The notes: a model not told the origin generated them from the sequence alone. A DNA stretch of 64,000 nucleotides from Martinezella lusitana (GCF_010668395.1 NZ_WUEY01000015.1:1-64000); one strand, 5' to 3'; shown: positions 35,908 through 45,583, numbered from the stretch's first letter. Numbers and translations are program-made.

Positions 35908-38220
35908 TCAGGCAAGCTGCGATGCTTCAACCACGGCGAGAGCCGCCATGTTGACCACACCGCGGGACGTGACCGAAGGCGAGAGTATGTGGGCCGGAAG
36001 CGCCGTGCCGAGCAGGATCGGGCCGACATGCAGGCCATCGGTCATCGTCTTGACCACGCCAAGCGTGATGTTGGCGGCATCCAGATTCGGGAAGACGAGC
36101 AGATTGGCTTCGCCGGAAAGCGCGCTGTCCGGCATGACATGGCGGCGCAGGCTCTCGGAAATGGCGCTGTCGCCGTGCATTTCGCCGTCGATTTCCAGGT
36201 CGGGCGCGGCTTTGCGCACCAGCGCCAGAGCGTTGCGCATCTTTGTCGCGCTTTCGGATTCCCGGGAACCGAAGTTGGAATGCGAGACGAGAGCGGCGCG
36301 CGGCTCGATGCCGAAGCGCTTGATTTCCTGCGCGGCCAGCACGGTCGATTCCGCGATTTCCTCGGCGGTCGGATTAAACGTCACATAGGTATCGGCGTAG
36401 AAGGTGGTGCCGCGCTGCGAAATAAGCAGGCTGAGCGCGGAGAAATCCCGAACGTCCGGCCGCTTGCCGATGACCTGCCGGACGACGCGCAGATGGCGCT
36501 CGTAGCGGCCTTCGAGGCCGCAGATGAGCGCATCGGCTTCGCCGCGCTTCAGGGCCAGCGCGCCGATCACGGTCGTGTTGGTACGTACGATCGTGCGAGC
36601 GGCTTCGGGGATGACGCCGGCGCGGCCGACGAGCGAGAAATAGAGCTCGACATATTCGCGGAAGCGCGGGTCGTCTTCCGGGTTGATGACGGCGAAATCG
36701 GTATGCGGGCGGATCTTCAGGCCATAGCGCTTCAGGCGGGTCTCGATGACGGAAGGACGGCCGATCAGGATCGGGACGGCCGTGCCTTCTTCCAGCAAGA
36801 CCTGGGCGGCGCGCAGCACGCGCTCGTCCTCGCCTTCGGAGAAGACGACGCGCTTGCGTTCGGCGATCTTCGCGGCCGCGAAGATCGGCTTCATGATGAA
36901 GCCGGAGCGGAAGACGAAGCGGTTGAGCTCGTCCATATAGGCGTCGAAATCGGTGATCGGACGCAGCGCCACGCCGCTGTCGGCAGCCGCCTTCGCCACG
37001 GCCGGCGCGATGCGCAGGATGAGGCGCGGATCGAAGGGCGAGGGGATCAGGTAGTTGGGGCCGAAGACTGGCGTCTCACCGGAATAGGCGCGGGCGGCGA
37101 CGTCGGACGGCTCCTCGCGGGCGAGAGCGGCGATGGCGCGCACGGCGGCCATCTTCATCTCTTCGTTGATCGTCTTGGCGCCGCAATCGAGCGCGCCGCG
37201 GAAGATATAGGGGAAGCAGAGAACGTTGTTCACCTGGTTCGGGAAATCCGAACGGCCGGTGCAGATCATGGCGTCGGGACGGGCCGCGCGGGCGAGATCC
37301 GGCATGATTTCCGGCGTCGGATTGGCGAGCGCCATGATCAGCGGCTTTTCCGCCATCTGCTCGAGCAGTTCCGGCTTCAGGACGCCGGCGGCCGAAAGGC
37401 CGAGGAAGACATCGGCGCCCGGAATGGATTCGGCCAGCACGCGCTTATCGCTGTCCTGCGCGTAGATCGACTTCCATTCGTCCATCAGGACGTTGCGGTC
37501 CTTGTAGACCAGGCCTTCGATGTCGTGGACCCAGATGTTTTCGCGCCGAGCGCCGAGCGTCACGAGCAGGTTGAGACAGGCGAGTGCCGCGGCCCCTGCG
37601 CCGGAGGCGACGATCTTGACGTCTTCGATCTTCTTGCCGGCCAGTTCCAGCCCGTTGAGGATGGCGGCTGCGACGATGATGGCGGTGCCGTGCTGATCGT
37701 CGTGGAAGACCGGAATTTCCATCTTCTCGCGCAGGCGGCGTTCGACGTCGAAGCATTCCGGCGCCTTGATGTCTTCGAGGTTGATGCCGCCGAAAGTCGG
37801 CTCGAGCGCCGAAATCGTGTTGACCATCTCATCGACGGTGGGAGCTGCAATTTCGATGTCGAAGACGTCGATGCCGGCGAACTTCTTGAAGAGAACGGCC
37901 TTGCCTTCCATGACGGGCTTGGAGGCGAGCGGGCCGATATTTCCAAGGCCGAGCACGGCGGAGCCGTTCGAAATCACGGCAACGAGATTGGCGCGCGACG
38001 TATAGTCGGCCGCCGTTTCCGGATTGTCGCGGATGGCTATGCAGGGGGCTGCGACGCCCGGGGAATAGGCGAGCGCGAGGTCACGCTGGTTGCCCAGCGG
38101 CTTGGTCGCCTGAATTTCCAGCTTGCCGGGGCGGGGATAGCGATGGAAATAGAGCGCCTGTTCGTCGAGATTTCCGCTCGCCATGTTCTTGGCTGCTTTC
38201 GAAGTGTCGTTCGTATCCAA
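35908..38220 (-). CDS. maeB: NADP-dependent malic enzyme with phosphotransacetylase-like domain
   Basis: A 770-residue enzyme that decarboxylates malate to pyruvate. The N-terminal malic domain includes ALAYSPGVAAPC and MEIPVFHDDQHGTAI, the NAD(P)-binding domain has ASGAGAAALACLNLL, and residues from about 440 form a phosphate acetyltransferase-like domain (FSEGEDERVLRAAQ onward) that is regulatory rather than catalytic in characterised MaeB proteins. In rhizobia malic enzymes feed acetyl-CoA synthesis from C4-dicarboxylates. A 16-base palindrome lies 89 bases upstream of the start. Confidence 0.96.
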   Translation of the reverse strand: MDTNDTSKAAKNMASGNLDEQALYFHRYPRPGKLEIQATKPLGNQRDLALAYSPGVAAPCIAIRDNPETAADYTSRANLVAVISNGSAVLGLGNIGPLASKPVMEGKAVLFKKFAGIDVFDIEIAAPTVDEMVNTISALEPTFGGINLEDIKAPECFDVERRLREKMEIPVFHDDQHGTAIIVAAAILNGLELAGKKIEDVKIVASGAGAAALACLNLLVTLGARRENIWVHDIEGLVYKDRNVLMDEWKSIYAQDSDKRVLAESIPGADVFLGLSAAGVLKPELLEQMAEKPLIMALANPTPEIMPDLARAARPDAMICTGRSDFPNQVNNVLCFPYIFRGALDCGAKTINEEMKMAAVRAIAALAREEPSDVAARAYSGETPVFGPNYLIPSPFDPRLILRIAPAVAKAAADSGVALRPITDFDAYMDELNRFVFRSGFIMKPIFAAAKIAERKRVVFSEGEDERVLRAAQVLLEEGTAVPILIGRPSVIETRLKRYGLKIRPHTDFAVINPEDDPRFREYVELYFSLVGRAGVIPEAARTIVRTNTTVIGALALKRGEADALICGLEGRYERHLRVVRQVIGKRPDVRDFSALSLLISQRGTTFYADTYVTFNPTAEEIAESTVLAAQEIKRFGIEPRAALVSHSNFGSRESESATKMRNALALVRKAAPDLEIDGEMHGDSAISESLRRHVMPDSALSGEANLLVFPNLDAANITLGVVKTMTDGLHVGPILLGTALPAHILSPSVTSRGVVNMAALAVVEASQLA

Positions 38221-38683
38221 GTCGCGTCTCCATTCCTGCCTGCGCTAGAGCCCCCTGCATACATCAATCGCTCCGCCTTCACAGTATGCAATCGACGTCG
38301 CAATGCGTTTTTGCCATGGCAAAACTGAATTGCCTTTTCTGCAATGGTGACACGACGGCCTTCTCGCGGGTCGCATTTGTTGCGCGCGCGTCGTCGGTCA
38401 TTCGTTGCGCCGATGTCGGTTGCTTCGATCCTTTAGCTCTTTCGACGGGATGGCGTGATGGTGCATGGCTGGATGAGCGGCACATACTGCGAAGAGCCAT
38501 GTTTCGCCTTGGTGTTGCCAGTTTTTCAAGCGACCGTCCGGACCTTGCGATCGCGGCGGGACGCGGCTGAACCTGGCCTATAAGCCGTCAAACACAGGGC
38601 TTGTCATCTTCCTGAAACACGAGTCTGGTTTTGGAATAGCCAAGGTAGGATAGGGCACGGACAAAAAGTTCGTGAATGAAAAC
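38221..38683. other. 463-base intergenic region between maeB and the LpxH-like gene
   Basis: It holds the palindrome at 38309-38324 and the divergent promoters of maeB and the phosphoesterase gene. Two overlapping small frames (38279-38500 minus, 38286-38570 plus) have no ribosome binding sites or recognisable protein features, so I leave them out. Confidence 0.55.
38309..38324. promoter_or_regulatory. Palindrome upstream of maeB, possible operator
   Basis: TTTTGCCATGGCAAAA is a perfect 16-base inverted repeat 89 bases before the maeB start. TTGC/GCAA half-sites recur nearby (around 38331 and 38341). This resembles sites of regulators of short-chain carbon metabolism with TTTGC-type halves, but no regulator gene is adjacent. 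Confidence 0.5.
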
Positions 38684-39490
38684 ATGGACACCCGGCGATT
38701 TCGAACGCTGTTCATTTCTGACGTGCACCTGGGCTCGAAGGCCGCCAAGGCGGACTACCTGCTCGACTTTCTCCGCTATCACGAAGCCGACACCATCTTC
38801 CTGGTCGGCGATATCGTCGACGGCTGGCGGCTGAAGCGAAACTGGTACTGGCCCCAGGATTGCAATGACGTCGTACAGAAGCTTCTGCGCAAGGCGCGCA
38901 AGGGCACGCGCATCGTCTATATTCCCGGCAACCACGATGAATTCCTGCGGGATTTCCCCGGCATGCACTTCGGCGGCATCGAGGTCGCGCAGCGCGCCAT
39001 TCACGAAACGGCCGACGGCAAGAAGTATCTTGTCCTGCACGGCGACGAATTCGACGTCGTCGTCCGCAACGCGCGTCTGCTCGCCTATCTCGGCGATTGG
39101 GCCTATGACATGGCCATCCTGATCAATATCGGTCTTGCAGCGGTGCGCCGCCGCCTCAACATGCCTTATTGGTCCTTCTCGGCCTGGGCGAAGCTGCAGG
39201 TGAAGCACGCCGTCAACTTCATCGGCGAATTCCAGCGCGTCGTCGCCGAAGAGGCCAGGCGCAACGATGCCGATGGCGTGATCTGCGGCCATATCCACCA
39301 TGCCGTCATCGAGGATCTGGATGGCGTGCGCTACATCAACACCGGCGACTGGGTGGAAAGCTGCACGGCGATCGCCGAGCACGAAGACGGCACCTTCGAG
39401 CTCATCACATGGCGAACCATCCTGGAGACGCAACCGGCAGGTTCCCCGGCAGAGGAATTGCTGCGGCCTCTCGGCGCTCAGGCGGCGTAA
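38684..39490 (+). CDS. LpxH-like metallophosphoesterase (UDP-2,3-diacylglucosamine diphosphatase family)
   Basis: A 268-residue calcineurin-like phosphoesterase with all metal-binding motifs: SDVHLG, VGDIVDGW, PGNHDE and GHIHHA. The family includes LpxH, which cleaves UDP-diacylglucosamine in lipid A synthesis; this longer rhizobial type may do the same or act on another lipid-linked diphosphate. ATG at 38684 is preferred, with a GTG at 38672 as alternative. It is followed by an MFS permease on the same strand after 168 bases. Confidence 0.82.
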   Translation: MDTRRFRTLFISDVHLGSKAAKADYLLDFLRYHEADTIFLVGDIVDGWRLKRNWYWPQDCNDVVQKLLRKARKGTRIVYIPGNHDEFLRDFPGMHFGGIEVAQRAIHETADGKKYLVLHGDEFDVVVRNARLLAYLGDWAYDMAILINIGLAAVRRRLNMPYWSFSAWAKLQVKHAVNFIGEFQRVVAEEARRNDADGVICGHIHHAVIEDLDGVRYINTGDWVESCTAIAEHEDGTFELITWRTILETQPAGSPAEELLRPLGAQAA

Positions 39491-39658
39491 GTTTTACGCC
39501 TCTTCACGGCCCTGATAATAGCGTGTCATAATTATTGATCGCTTAAGAACGGCTGCGCCTCGGGATTTTTCCGAAACGTTACGGTTTTGGCCATTTCTCG
39601 CCATAGTCGTGCTCACGATAGCGTGATAGGGACAAATCAGTTCCCCTTCAGGTCTGTC

Positions 39659-40876
39659 ATGATTCCCGCGATAAAGTCCTTCCAGGGCGAGGGTGCGCCC
39701 CCGTATTTCCGCTTGCGCACCGCCTTGTCCTATTGCGCGCCGTTGTTCGTCAACGGAGTTGCCCTGCCGTTCTTTCCCGTCTGGCTGGCGGGGCTGAATT
39801 TCAACGACCACGAGATCGGTCTCGTGATCGCCATTCCCATGGTCGTGCGCGTTCTCGTGACGCCCGTCATCGCCACGCTGGCCGATCATATGACGGAGCG
39901 CGCCGACGTGCTTCTATGGTCCGGCGCCCTTTCGCTTCTGACAGCGATAGCGCTCTACTGGACCAGCGATTTCTGGCCGGTGCTTCTGGTGTACGGCATC
40001 CAGGGCGCGACTTATGCGCCATACGTGCCGGTGGTCGAATCCATCGCCATGTCGGGCGTGCGACGTTGGGGGTTCGATTACGGCTCCATGCGGGTCTGGG
40101 GATCGATCACCTTCATCCTCTCGACCCTCCTCGGCGGTCAGCTGATCAGTATGTGGGGCGGAACCACCGTGTTGCCCGTCATGGTGGCAGGCTTCATCCT
40201 CACGACGCTGATGGGGCTGTTCGCCCCGCGCATCGGACCGACGCGCCGCCAGAACCAGCCGATCAACCTGCAGTCGCCGACCGGGAATTTGCGTTCTCCG
40301 CAGCTGCTCATAACCATGATCGGGGTATCGGTGCAGCAGTCGAGCCACGCGATGCTTTATACGTTCGCGTCGATCTACTGGCGCAAGCTTGGCTTTTCGG
40401 GTGCCGAGATCGCCGTTTTGTGGAGCATCGGCGTCGCGGCCGAGGTCATGGTCTTCTTCCTGTCGAAAAAATTGAGCCGGCGGTTCAGCGCATGGACGCT
40501 GATCTTCTTCGGCTCGAGCATGTGCATTCTGCGTTGGGTCCTGTTTCCGATCAATCTCGGTTTCATCGGCTATTTCGTGCTGCAGTGTTTTCATTCCTGC
40601 ACCTATGCCTGCGTCCATACGGGCATTCAGCGCCGCATCGTCGCATCGGTCCATGAAACGCAGGAATCATCCGCCCAGGGCGCCTACTATTTCTACAACG
40701 GCATGTTTCTCGGCCTGATGACGCTGGCATCCGGATATCTCTATGCGTGGCTCGACCTCTCGAGCTACTATGTCATGGCCGGTGTCGCCGCCCTGGGCCT
40801 CGCCATGGTCGTTTTCGCCTATGGGCTGAGGACCAGAAACCCGGTGATTGGCGGAGGCGCTCACGGCGTATCCTGA
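39659..40876 (+). CDS. MFS permease (HcaT / MFS_1-like family)
   Basis: A 405-residue membrane protein with twelve predicted helices in the pattern of the 3-phenylpropionate (HcaT)/nucleoside-symporter-like branch: LSYCAPLFVNGVALPFFPVW near the start, then YAPYVPVVESIAM and FDYGSMRVWGSITFI in the first half. The start at 39659 follows CAGGT; an upstream ATG at 39587 adds 24 residues unlike the family. The substrate cannot be told. Confidence 0.85.
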   Translation: MIPAIKSFQGEGAPPYFRLRTALSYCAPLFVNGVALPFFPVWLAGLNFNDHEIGLVIAIPMVVRVLVTPVIATLADHMTERADVLLWSGALSLLTAIALYWTSDFWPVLLVYGIQGATYAPYVPVVESIAMSGVRRWGFDYGSMRVWGSITFILSTLLGGQLISMWGGTTVLPVMVAGFILTTLMGLFAPRIGPTRRQNQPINLQSPTGNLRSPQLLITMIGVSVQQSSHAMLYTFASIYWRKLGFSGAEIAVLWSIGVAAEVMVFFLSKKLSRRFSAWTLIFFGSSMCILRWVLFPINLGFIGYFVLQCFHSCTYACVHTGIQRRIVASVHETQESSAQGAYYFYNGMFLGLMTLASGYLYAWLDLSSYYVMAGVAALGLAMVVFAYGLRTRNPVIGGGAHGVS

Positions 40877-41025
40877 CACGGCTTAACAAATTCATTTGGA
40901 TATCAAAAACCCGTGACATATGTTGTCGGCGGCATGAGATGGATATTCCCTGTTCGGTCGGTGTATGAAGCATCGATTCCAGCGAGCTCTCCGAGTCGGT
41001 ATGTTGTGACAGATTTGAAAGACGC

Positions 41026-42186
41026 ATGAATTTGAAAGCAGCCGAACAGAAGTCCGACGCACCGAGGATCGATGATGCGCCCGAGGGTGCAGGCCATCGC
41101 TATCGACTTGAGGGCAATTGGCGCAGCGCCAACGTGCATGGCGTCTTGCGACAGATCGAGCAGTTGTCGAAGCGCAGCTCCGGCGGCGAGGTCGTGATCG
41201 ATCTTTCAGGCCTCTCGGATGTCGATACCGCCGGCGCGCTGCTGATTCGTCGTCTCAAAGAGAGTCAGGAAGCACACCAGGCTCATGTTACGATCGAAGG
41301 ATCGGACCCCCATATCGACGAATTGCTGACGGCCTTCGATGCGCATCCGGACGATCAAGCTGCATCGCCGAAGCCGGAGAAGTCCTTGCCGGAACGGCTT
41401 TTCGCGCCCATCGGCAAGAGCGTCTACGACATATGGGGCAATCTCGTCGCCGCCATGTACATTTTGGGTTCGGCGGTGCGCGGCGCGCAGCTCAAGTTCG
41501 GGCGCGGCAGCGGCGTTTCGCCGGCTTCGATCATCAATCAGATCGACCATATGGCGGTGCGCGCCGTTCCGATCATCCTGCTGATGTCGTCACTGATCGG
41601 TGCGATCATCGCGCAGCAGGGCGCTTTCCAGCTGCGCTATTTCGGTGCCGAGGTCTTCGTCGTCGATCTGGTCGGCATCCTGCAATTGCGTGAAATCGGC
41701 GTGCTTCTGACGGCGATCATGATCGCCGGCCGTTCCGGCAGCGCAATCACCGCGGAAATCGGCTCGATGAAGATGCGCGAGGAAGTGGACGCGCTGAAGG
41801 TCATGGGCCTCAATCCCATCGGCGTGCTCATTTTCCCGAGGCTCGTGGCTCTGACGGTTGCCTTGCCGCTGCTGACAGTCATTGCCAACTTCGCTTCGCT
41901 TTTCGGCGCTGCCATGGTCGCATGGGCCTATTCCGGCATCACCGTTGCGACCTTCATTTCGCGCCTGCACGAGGCGATCAGCCTTTCCACGGTCATTTCG
42001 GGCATGATCAAGGCGCCGTTCATGGCGCTGGTCATCGGCATCGTCGCGGCGGTGGAGGGATTGAAGGTTGGAGGCAGTGCCGAGTCGCTGGGTCAGCATG
42101 TGACCTCATCGGTGGTGAAATCGATTTTCGTGGTTATCCTGATGGACGGGCTGTTCGCCATGTTCTACGCAGCGATCGATTTCTGA
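41026..42186 (+). CDS. mlaE: Mla-type lipid ABC transporter permease with N-terminal STAS domain
   Basis: A 386-residue inner-membrane permease for phospholipid transport between the membranes. A STAS domain occupies about residues 25-110 (VVIDLSGLSDVDTAGALLI), so the role of separate MlaB in E. coli is fused in here. The MlaE permease follows, with ILLMSSLIGAIIAQQGAFQL and the coupling segment MIAGRSGSAITAEIGSMK. First gene of a four-gene operon; mlaF begins 12 bases later. Confidence 0.93.
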   Translation: MNLKAAEQKSDAPRIDDAPEGAGHRYRLEGNWRSANVHGVLRQIEQLSKRSSGGEVVIDLSGLSDVDTAGALLIRRLKESQEAHQAHVTIEGSDPHIDELLTAFDAHPDDQAASPKPEKSLPERLFAPIGKSVYDIWGNLVAAMYILGSAVRGAQLKFGRGSGVSPASIINQIDHMAVRAVPIILLMSSLIGAIIAQQGAFQLRYFGAEVFVVDLVGILQLREIGVLLTAIMIAGRSGSAITAEIGSMKMREEVDALKVMGLNPIGVLIFPRLVALTVALPLLTVIANFASLFGAAMVAWAYSGITVATFISRLHEAISLSTVISGMIKAPFMALVIGIVAAVEGLKVGGSAESLGQHVTSSVVKSIFVVILMDGLFAMFYAAIDF

Positions 42187-42198
42187 GGGATGTCAACG

Positions 42199-43062
42199 AT
42201 GAGCGCGCTTCACTCGGAAATCCCATTGGACAAGGATGAACATGGCAGGGACATCGTGCTGTCGGCGCAGGATGTCACCGTTGCCTTCGGGTCGAAGGTC
42301 GTCCTCGACAAATTGAACCTGAACATCTATCGCGGCGAAATCCTGGGATTTGTCGGGGCCTCGGGTGCCGGCAAGTCCGTTCTGCTGCGCACGGTACTGC
42401 GATTGCTGCCACGCCGCTCGGGCAAGATCGAGATTCTCGGCGAAGATTACGACAAGCTCGACGAGCAGGACCGCAACCGGCTGGACATGCGCCTCGGGGT
42501 GCTCTTCCAGCAGGGCGCGCTGTTTTCTTCGCTGACGGTGAAGGAAAACATCCAGGTGCCGATGCGGGAATATCTGGATCTGCCCAAGGAGATGATGGAC
42601 GAGCTGGCGCTGATGAAGATCCGCATGGTGGGTCTGGCTGCCGACGCCGCCGACAAATATCCGTCCGAGCTTTCCGGCGGCATGATCAAGCGCGCCGCGC
42701 TGGCCAGAGCCCTGGCGCTCGATCCGGATCTCGTCTTTCTCGACGAACCGACATCGGGTCTCGACCCGATCGGCGCCTCGGAGTTCGACGAGCTGATCGC
42801 GAGGCTGCGCGACACGCTCGGCCTCACCGTTTATATGGTGACTCACGATCTCGACAGCCTGTTTTCCGTCTGCGACCGTATTGCTGTTCTCGGACAGAAG
42901 CGGGTATTGGTGGAAGGCACGGTCGAGGACATGCTCGCCTGTGATGACCCCTGGGTGCAATCTTACTTCAGGGGAAAGCGCGCACGCTCGATCGTGCCGC
43001 GGGAAGACATCAGGGAACGCAACGACGACAAAGGCGCAAGCGCCCACAGCCGCGAGAAGTGA
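42199..43062 (+). CDS. mlaF: Mla-type lipid ABC transporter ATPase
   Basis: A 287-residue ABC ATPase. Walker A is GASGAGKSVL, the signature motif reads LSGGMIKRAALARAL as in MlaF proteins, Walker B is LVFLDEPTSGLDP and the switch histidine is in VTHDLDSL. The start at 42199 has GAGGG about eight bases upstream; an ATG at 42190 overlaps that site. It energises MlaE and is nine bases upstream of mlaD. Confidence 0.94.
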   Translation: MSALHSEIPLDKDEHGRDIVLSAQDVTVAFGSKVVLDKLNLNIYRGEILGFVGASGAGKSVLLRTVLRLLPRRSGKIEILGEDYDKLDEQDRNRLDMRLGVLFQQGALFSSLTVKENIQVPMREYLDLPKEMMDELALMKIRMVGLAADAADKYPSELSGGMIKRAALARALALDPDLVFLDEPTSGLDPIGASEFDELIARLRDTLGLTVYMVTHDLDSLFSVCDRIAVLGQKRVLVEGTVEDMLACDDPWVQSYFRGKRARSIVPREDIRERNDDKGASAHSREK

Positions 43063-43071
43063 CTGGAGACA

Positions 43072-44442
43072 ATGGAAACCAAAGCCAATTACACGATCGT
43101 CGGGTTCTTTACGCTGCTTGTCATCGCGGCCGCCTTCGGTTTCGTCTACTGGATGGCGGAGTATGGCCGGGGCGGTCCCATGGTCGAACTCGTCGTGCGC
43201 ATTCCCGGTTCGGCGAACGGATTGAGCGTCGGCTCGCCGGTTCGCTTCAACGGTATCCAGGTCGGGTCTGTTCAGAGCCTCTCCATCGACGCCGATGATC
43301 CAAACTATTCGCTGGCTTTTACGCAGGTGCGCGCGGATGCGCCGGTCTACACCTCGACCAAGGCCATCCTTGAAATCCAGGGTCTCACGGGCGCTGCCTA
43401 TATCGAGCTTTCCGGCGGCCGCAACGGCGACGAAAACATCCTGAAGCGCTCGATCGATACCGGCAAGCGGGCGGTGCTGCTCGCCGACCAGTCGAGCGTG
43501 ACCAACTTGCTGACGACGGCGGACAAGATTCTGAACCGTGCCAACGACACGATCGGCGACATCCAGGGCTTCGTATCGGATTCGCGCGGACCCTTGACCG
43601 ATACGGTGCGCAACGCGCAGAAGTTCTCCAAGGCGATTGCCGACAATTCCGACAATATCGACAAGTTCCTGGCAAGCGTCGGCCAGCTTTCCGATACCTT
43701 CAAGACGGTATCGACCCGTGTCGATTCGACGCTGGACGCGATCGAGAAGCTGGTGCGTGCGGTCGATGCGCAGAAGGTCAACGACGTCATAGCCAATGCG
43801 GACAAGATCACCGCGAACGTGGCGGATGCGACGACCGATCTGAAGGCGACGGTCGCAAGCTTCAAGCAGACGGCGGATACGTACAACACCTTTGGACAGA
43901 ACGCGCAGAAGACGCTCGATCGCGTCGATGCGATCGTTGCGCAGATCGATCCCGCCAAGATCAAGGGATCGGTTGACGATATTGCCGACGTGACGAAACA
44001 GGCGCGCGTCGCGGTCGCATCCATACGGGATGTCGCCAATTCGGTCGCGGCCCGTCAGCAGGACATCGATCAGACGATCGCCAATGCCCGCGATATCTCT
44101 ACGAAGCTCAATGCGGCGTCCGGCAAGGTGGATGGCATCCTCACCAAGCTTGATTCCCTGCTTGGCAGCGACAGCACGCAATCGCTGTTTGCCGAGGCCA
44201 AGGATACGCTCCAGTCCTTCAAGAACATGGCTGACAACCTCAATTCTCGCATCGGTCCGATTGCCGACAATCTGCAGCGGTTCTCCAGCAGCGGCCTGCG
44301 CGATGCGCAGACCCTCATCAACGACATACGGGGCACGGTTGACAATCTGAATAGCACAATCACTAATTTTGACCGCAATCCGCAGCGACTGATTTTCGGT
44401 GGCGATACGGTCAAGACATATGACGGCCGCGCGCGGCATTGA
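43072..44442 (+). CDS. mlaD: MCE-domain lipid-binding protein MlaD
   Basis: A 456-residue protein with one N-terminal transmembrane helix (about 8-28), one MCE domain (about 38-120: PGSANGLSVGSPVRFNGIQVG) and a long helical tail of about 330 residues with many Asp-Asn-Ile/Leu repeats. It is much longer than E. coli MlaD (about 180 residues), so the tail could build a tunnel or reach towards the outer membrane (inference). Its TGA overlaps the ATG of the lipoprotein gene. Confidence 0.92.
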   Translation: METKANYTIVGFFTLLVIAAAFGFVYWMAEYGRGGPMVELVVRIPGSANGLSVGSPVRFNGIQVGSVQSLSIDADDPNYSLAFTQVRADAPVYTSTKAILEIQGLTGAAYIELSGGRNGDENILKRSIDTGKRAVLLADQSSVTNLLTTADKILNRANDTIGDIQGFVSDSRGPLTDTVRNAQKFSKAIADNSDNIDKFLASVGQLSDTFKTVSTRVDSTLDAIEKLVRAVDAQKVNDVIANADKITANVADATTDLKATVASFKQTADTYNTFGQNAQKTLDRVDAIVAQIDPAKIKGSVDDIADVTKQARVAVASIRDVANSVAARQQDIDQTIANARDISTKLNAASGKVDGILTKLDSLLGSDSTQSLFAEAKDTLQSFKNMADNLNSRIGPIADNLQRFSSSGLRDAQTLINDIRGTVDNLNSTITNFDRNPQRLIFGGDTVKTYDGRARH

Positions 44443-45095
44443 TGAAGAGCGATATCTGGTCTCCGGGGGATAAGCTGAATATGGTCGGTTGCGTGTCGAG
44501 TGAGCGTCATCAGGTGTGGAAAGCTGTGATCGCATTGCCGTTGCTTGCGGCCCTGCTTGCAGGCTGTGGAACCTCTTCCAACAACGATACCTACGATCTT
44601 TCCGCGTCGGTGAAGGCGAACGGGCCATCGGTCAAGAAGCGCCAGATCCTTATTCCGCCGCCGACCGCATTACAGGCGCTGGACAGCAACCAGATCGTCA
44701 TCCGCGTTTCGGGTTCGGAGATCCAGTATCTCGGCAAGTCGCAATGGAGCGACAAGCTGAGCCGGATGGTGCAGTCGAAACTGGTCGAAGCGTTCGAAAA
44801 CACCGGCAAGCTCGGTGGCGTCGGCGTGCCGGGGCAGGGGCTTGCGATCGACTATCAGATCGTCACGGATATCCGTGCCTTCGAGATCAATGCATCGGGC
44901 GGCCAGAAGACGGCTACGGTCGAAATCTCGGAAAAGATCCTGAACGACCGCACGGGTACGGTGAAGGCGCAGAACGTCTTCCGCAAGGTCGTGCCCATCA
45001 GCGGCAGCAGCAATCCCGATTTCGTTCGTGCGCTTGACGCTGCGTTTGCAGGCGTGGCGGGTGAGCTCGTCGACTGGACCTTGCGCTCTCTCTAG
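44442..45095 (+). CDS. ABC-type transport auxiliary lipoprotein (PqiC/YmbA-like)
   Basis: A 217-residue lipoprotein with lipobox LLAGC (lipidated cysteine at residue 42 from this start). The rest matches the ABC_trans_aux/PqiC-like fold, with SGSEIQYLGKSQWSDKLSRM and a C-terminal ALDAAFAGVAGELVDW. A later ATG at 44481 would shorten the unusually long pre-signal stretch and may be the true start. It probably serves as the outer-membrane or periplasmic partner of MlaD. No mlaA or mlaC is seen. Confidence 0.85.
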   Translation: MKSDIWSPGDKLNMVGCVSSERHQVWKAVIALPLLAALLAGCGTSSNNDTYDLSASVKANGPSVKKRQILIPPPTALQALDSNQIVIRVSGSEIQYLGKSQWSDKLSRMVQSKLVEAFENTGKLGGVGVPGQGLAIDYQIVTDIRAFEINASGGQKTATVEISEKILNDRTGTVKAQNVFRKVVPISGSSNPDFVRALDAAFAGVAGELVDWTLRSL

Positions 45096-45184
45096 GCGCG
45101 GATTTCCGGAAGCACTGCGCAGCTTATTCGTTTTTGCCATATGGTTCCGAACAGAGGCGGCTGTGCACCTTTGCCGGAGCCATC

Positions 45185-45583
45185 CTAGCGCTCCATAAGC
45201 TCTTTCAGCGTTTTCAGGTCCCGCATGACGTGCGCAGCGTCAGCCGCGAACTGTTGCTCGTCCATGCCCGGGAGCCGGAGCAGCGTGAACATGACCTCGC
45301 TGCCATCGCCGTTCGGTACGATGCGCAACGTATTGTGAACCTGAAGGCCGGATTCCAGTGTCACCCGATGGTCGATGACGCCGAAATCGTTGGGCGGCGC
45401 GAAGCGCACGCGGGCCGTCCCAAGGGTGCCTTCTGCGATCCAGTCATCGCCGTCCTGCGTCAGTCCCGATGCCAAGCCGGAAGCCCATGACGGCATGTTT
45501 TCCGGGCGGCTGGCATAGTCGTAGACCTCTCTCCAGTCGCGATCGATGGAGATGTGCACGATCTTTGCGCTCATGGTCGACAT
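45185..45583 (-). CDS. SRPBCC-family protein
   Basis: A 132-residue protein of the START/Bet v1-like (SRPBCC) fold: VHISIDRDWREVYDYASRP at the N-terminus, beta-strands through the centre and a C-terminal helix (MRDLKTLKELMER). Such proteins bind hydrophobic ligands in a central cavity. GAGGAGG precedes the ATG at 45583; the frame continues to 45655 but without a better site. The function is unknown. Confidence 0.82.
   Translation of the reverse strand: MSTMSAKIVHISIDRDWREVYDYASRPENMPSWASGLASGLTQDGDDWIAEGTLGTARVRFAPPNDFGVIDHRVTLESGLQVHNTLRIVPNGDGSEVMFTLLRLPGMDEQQFAADAAHVMRDLKTLKELMER

Noticed and set aside
35989..38328. Very long open frame (779 codons) antisense to maeB
   Set aside because: It mirrors a firmly identified gene; GC-rich codon bias on one strand leaves the complementary frame open. 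The product is rich in Arg, Gly, Asp and Val without any domain, and no ribosome binding site is seen.
38279..38570. Two small overlapping frames on opposite strands between maeB and the LpxH-like gene
   Set aside because: No ribosome binding sites or conserved features; they cover the likely promoter region with the palindrome.
42193..44628. 811-codon frame antisense to mlaF and mlaD
   Set aside because: Spans several clear genes on the other strand and shows no domain; a codon-bias shadow.
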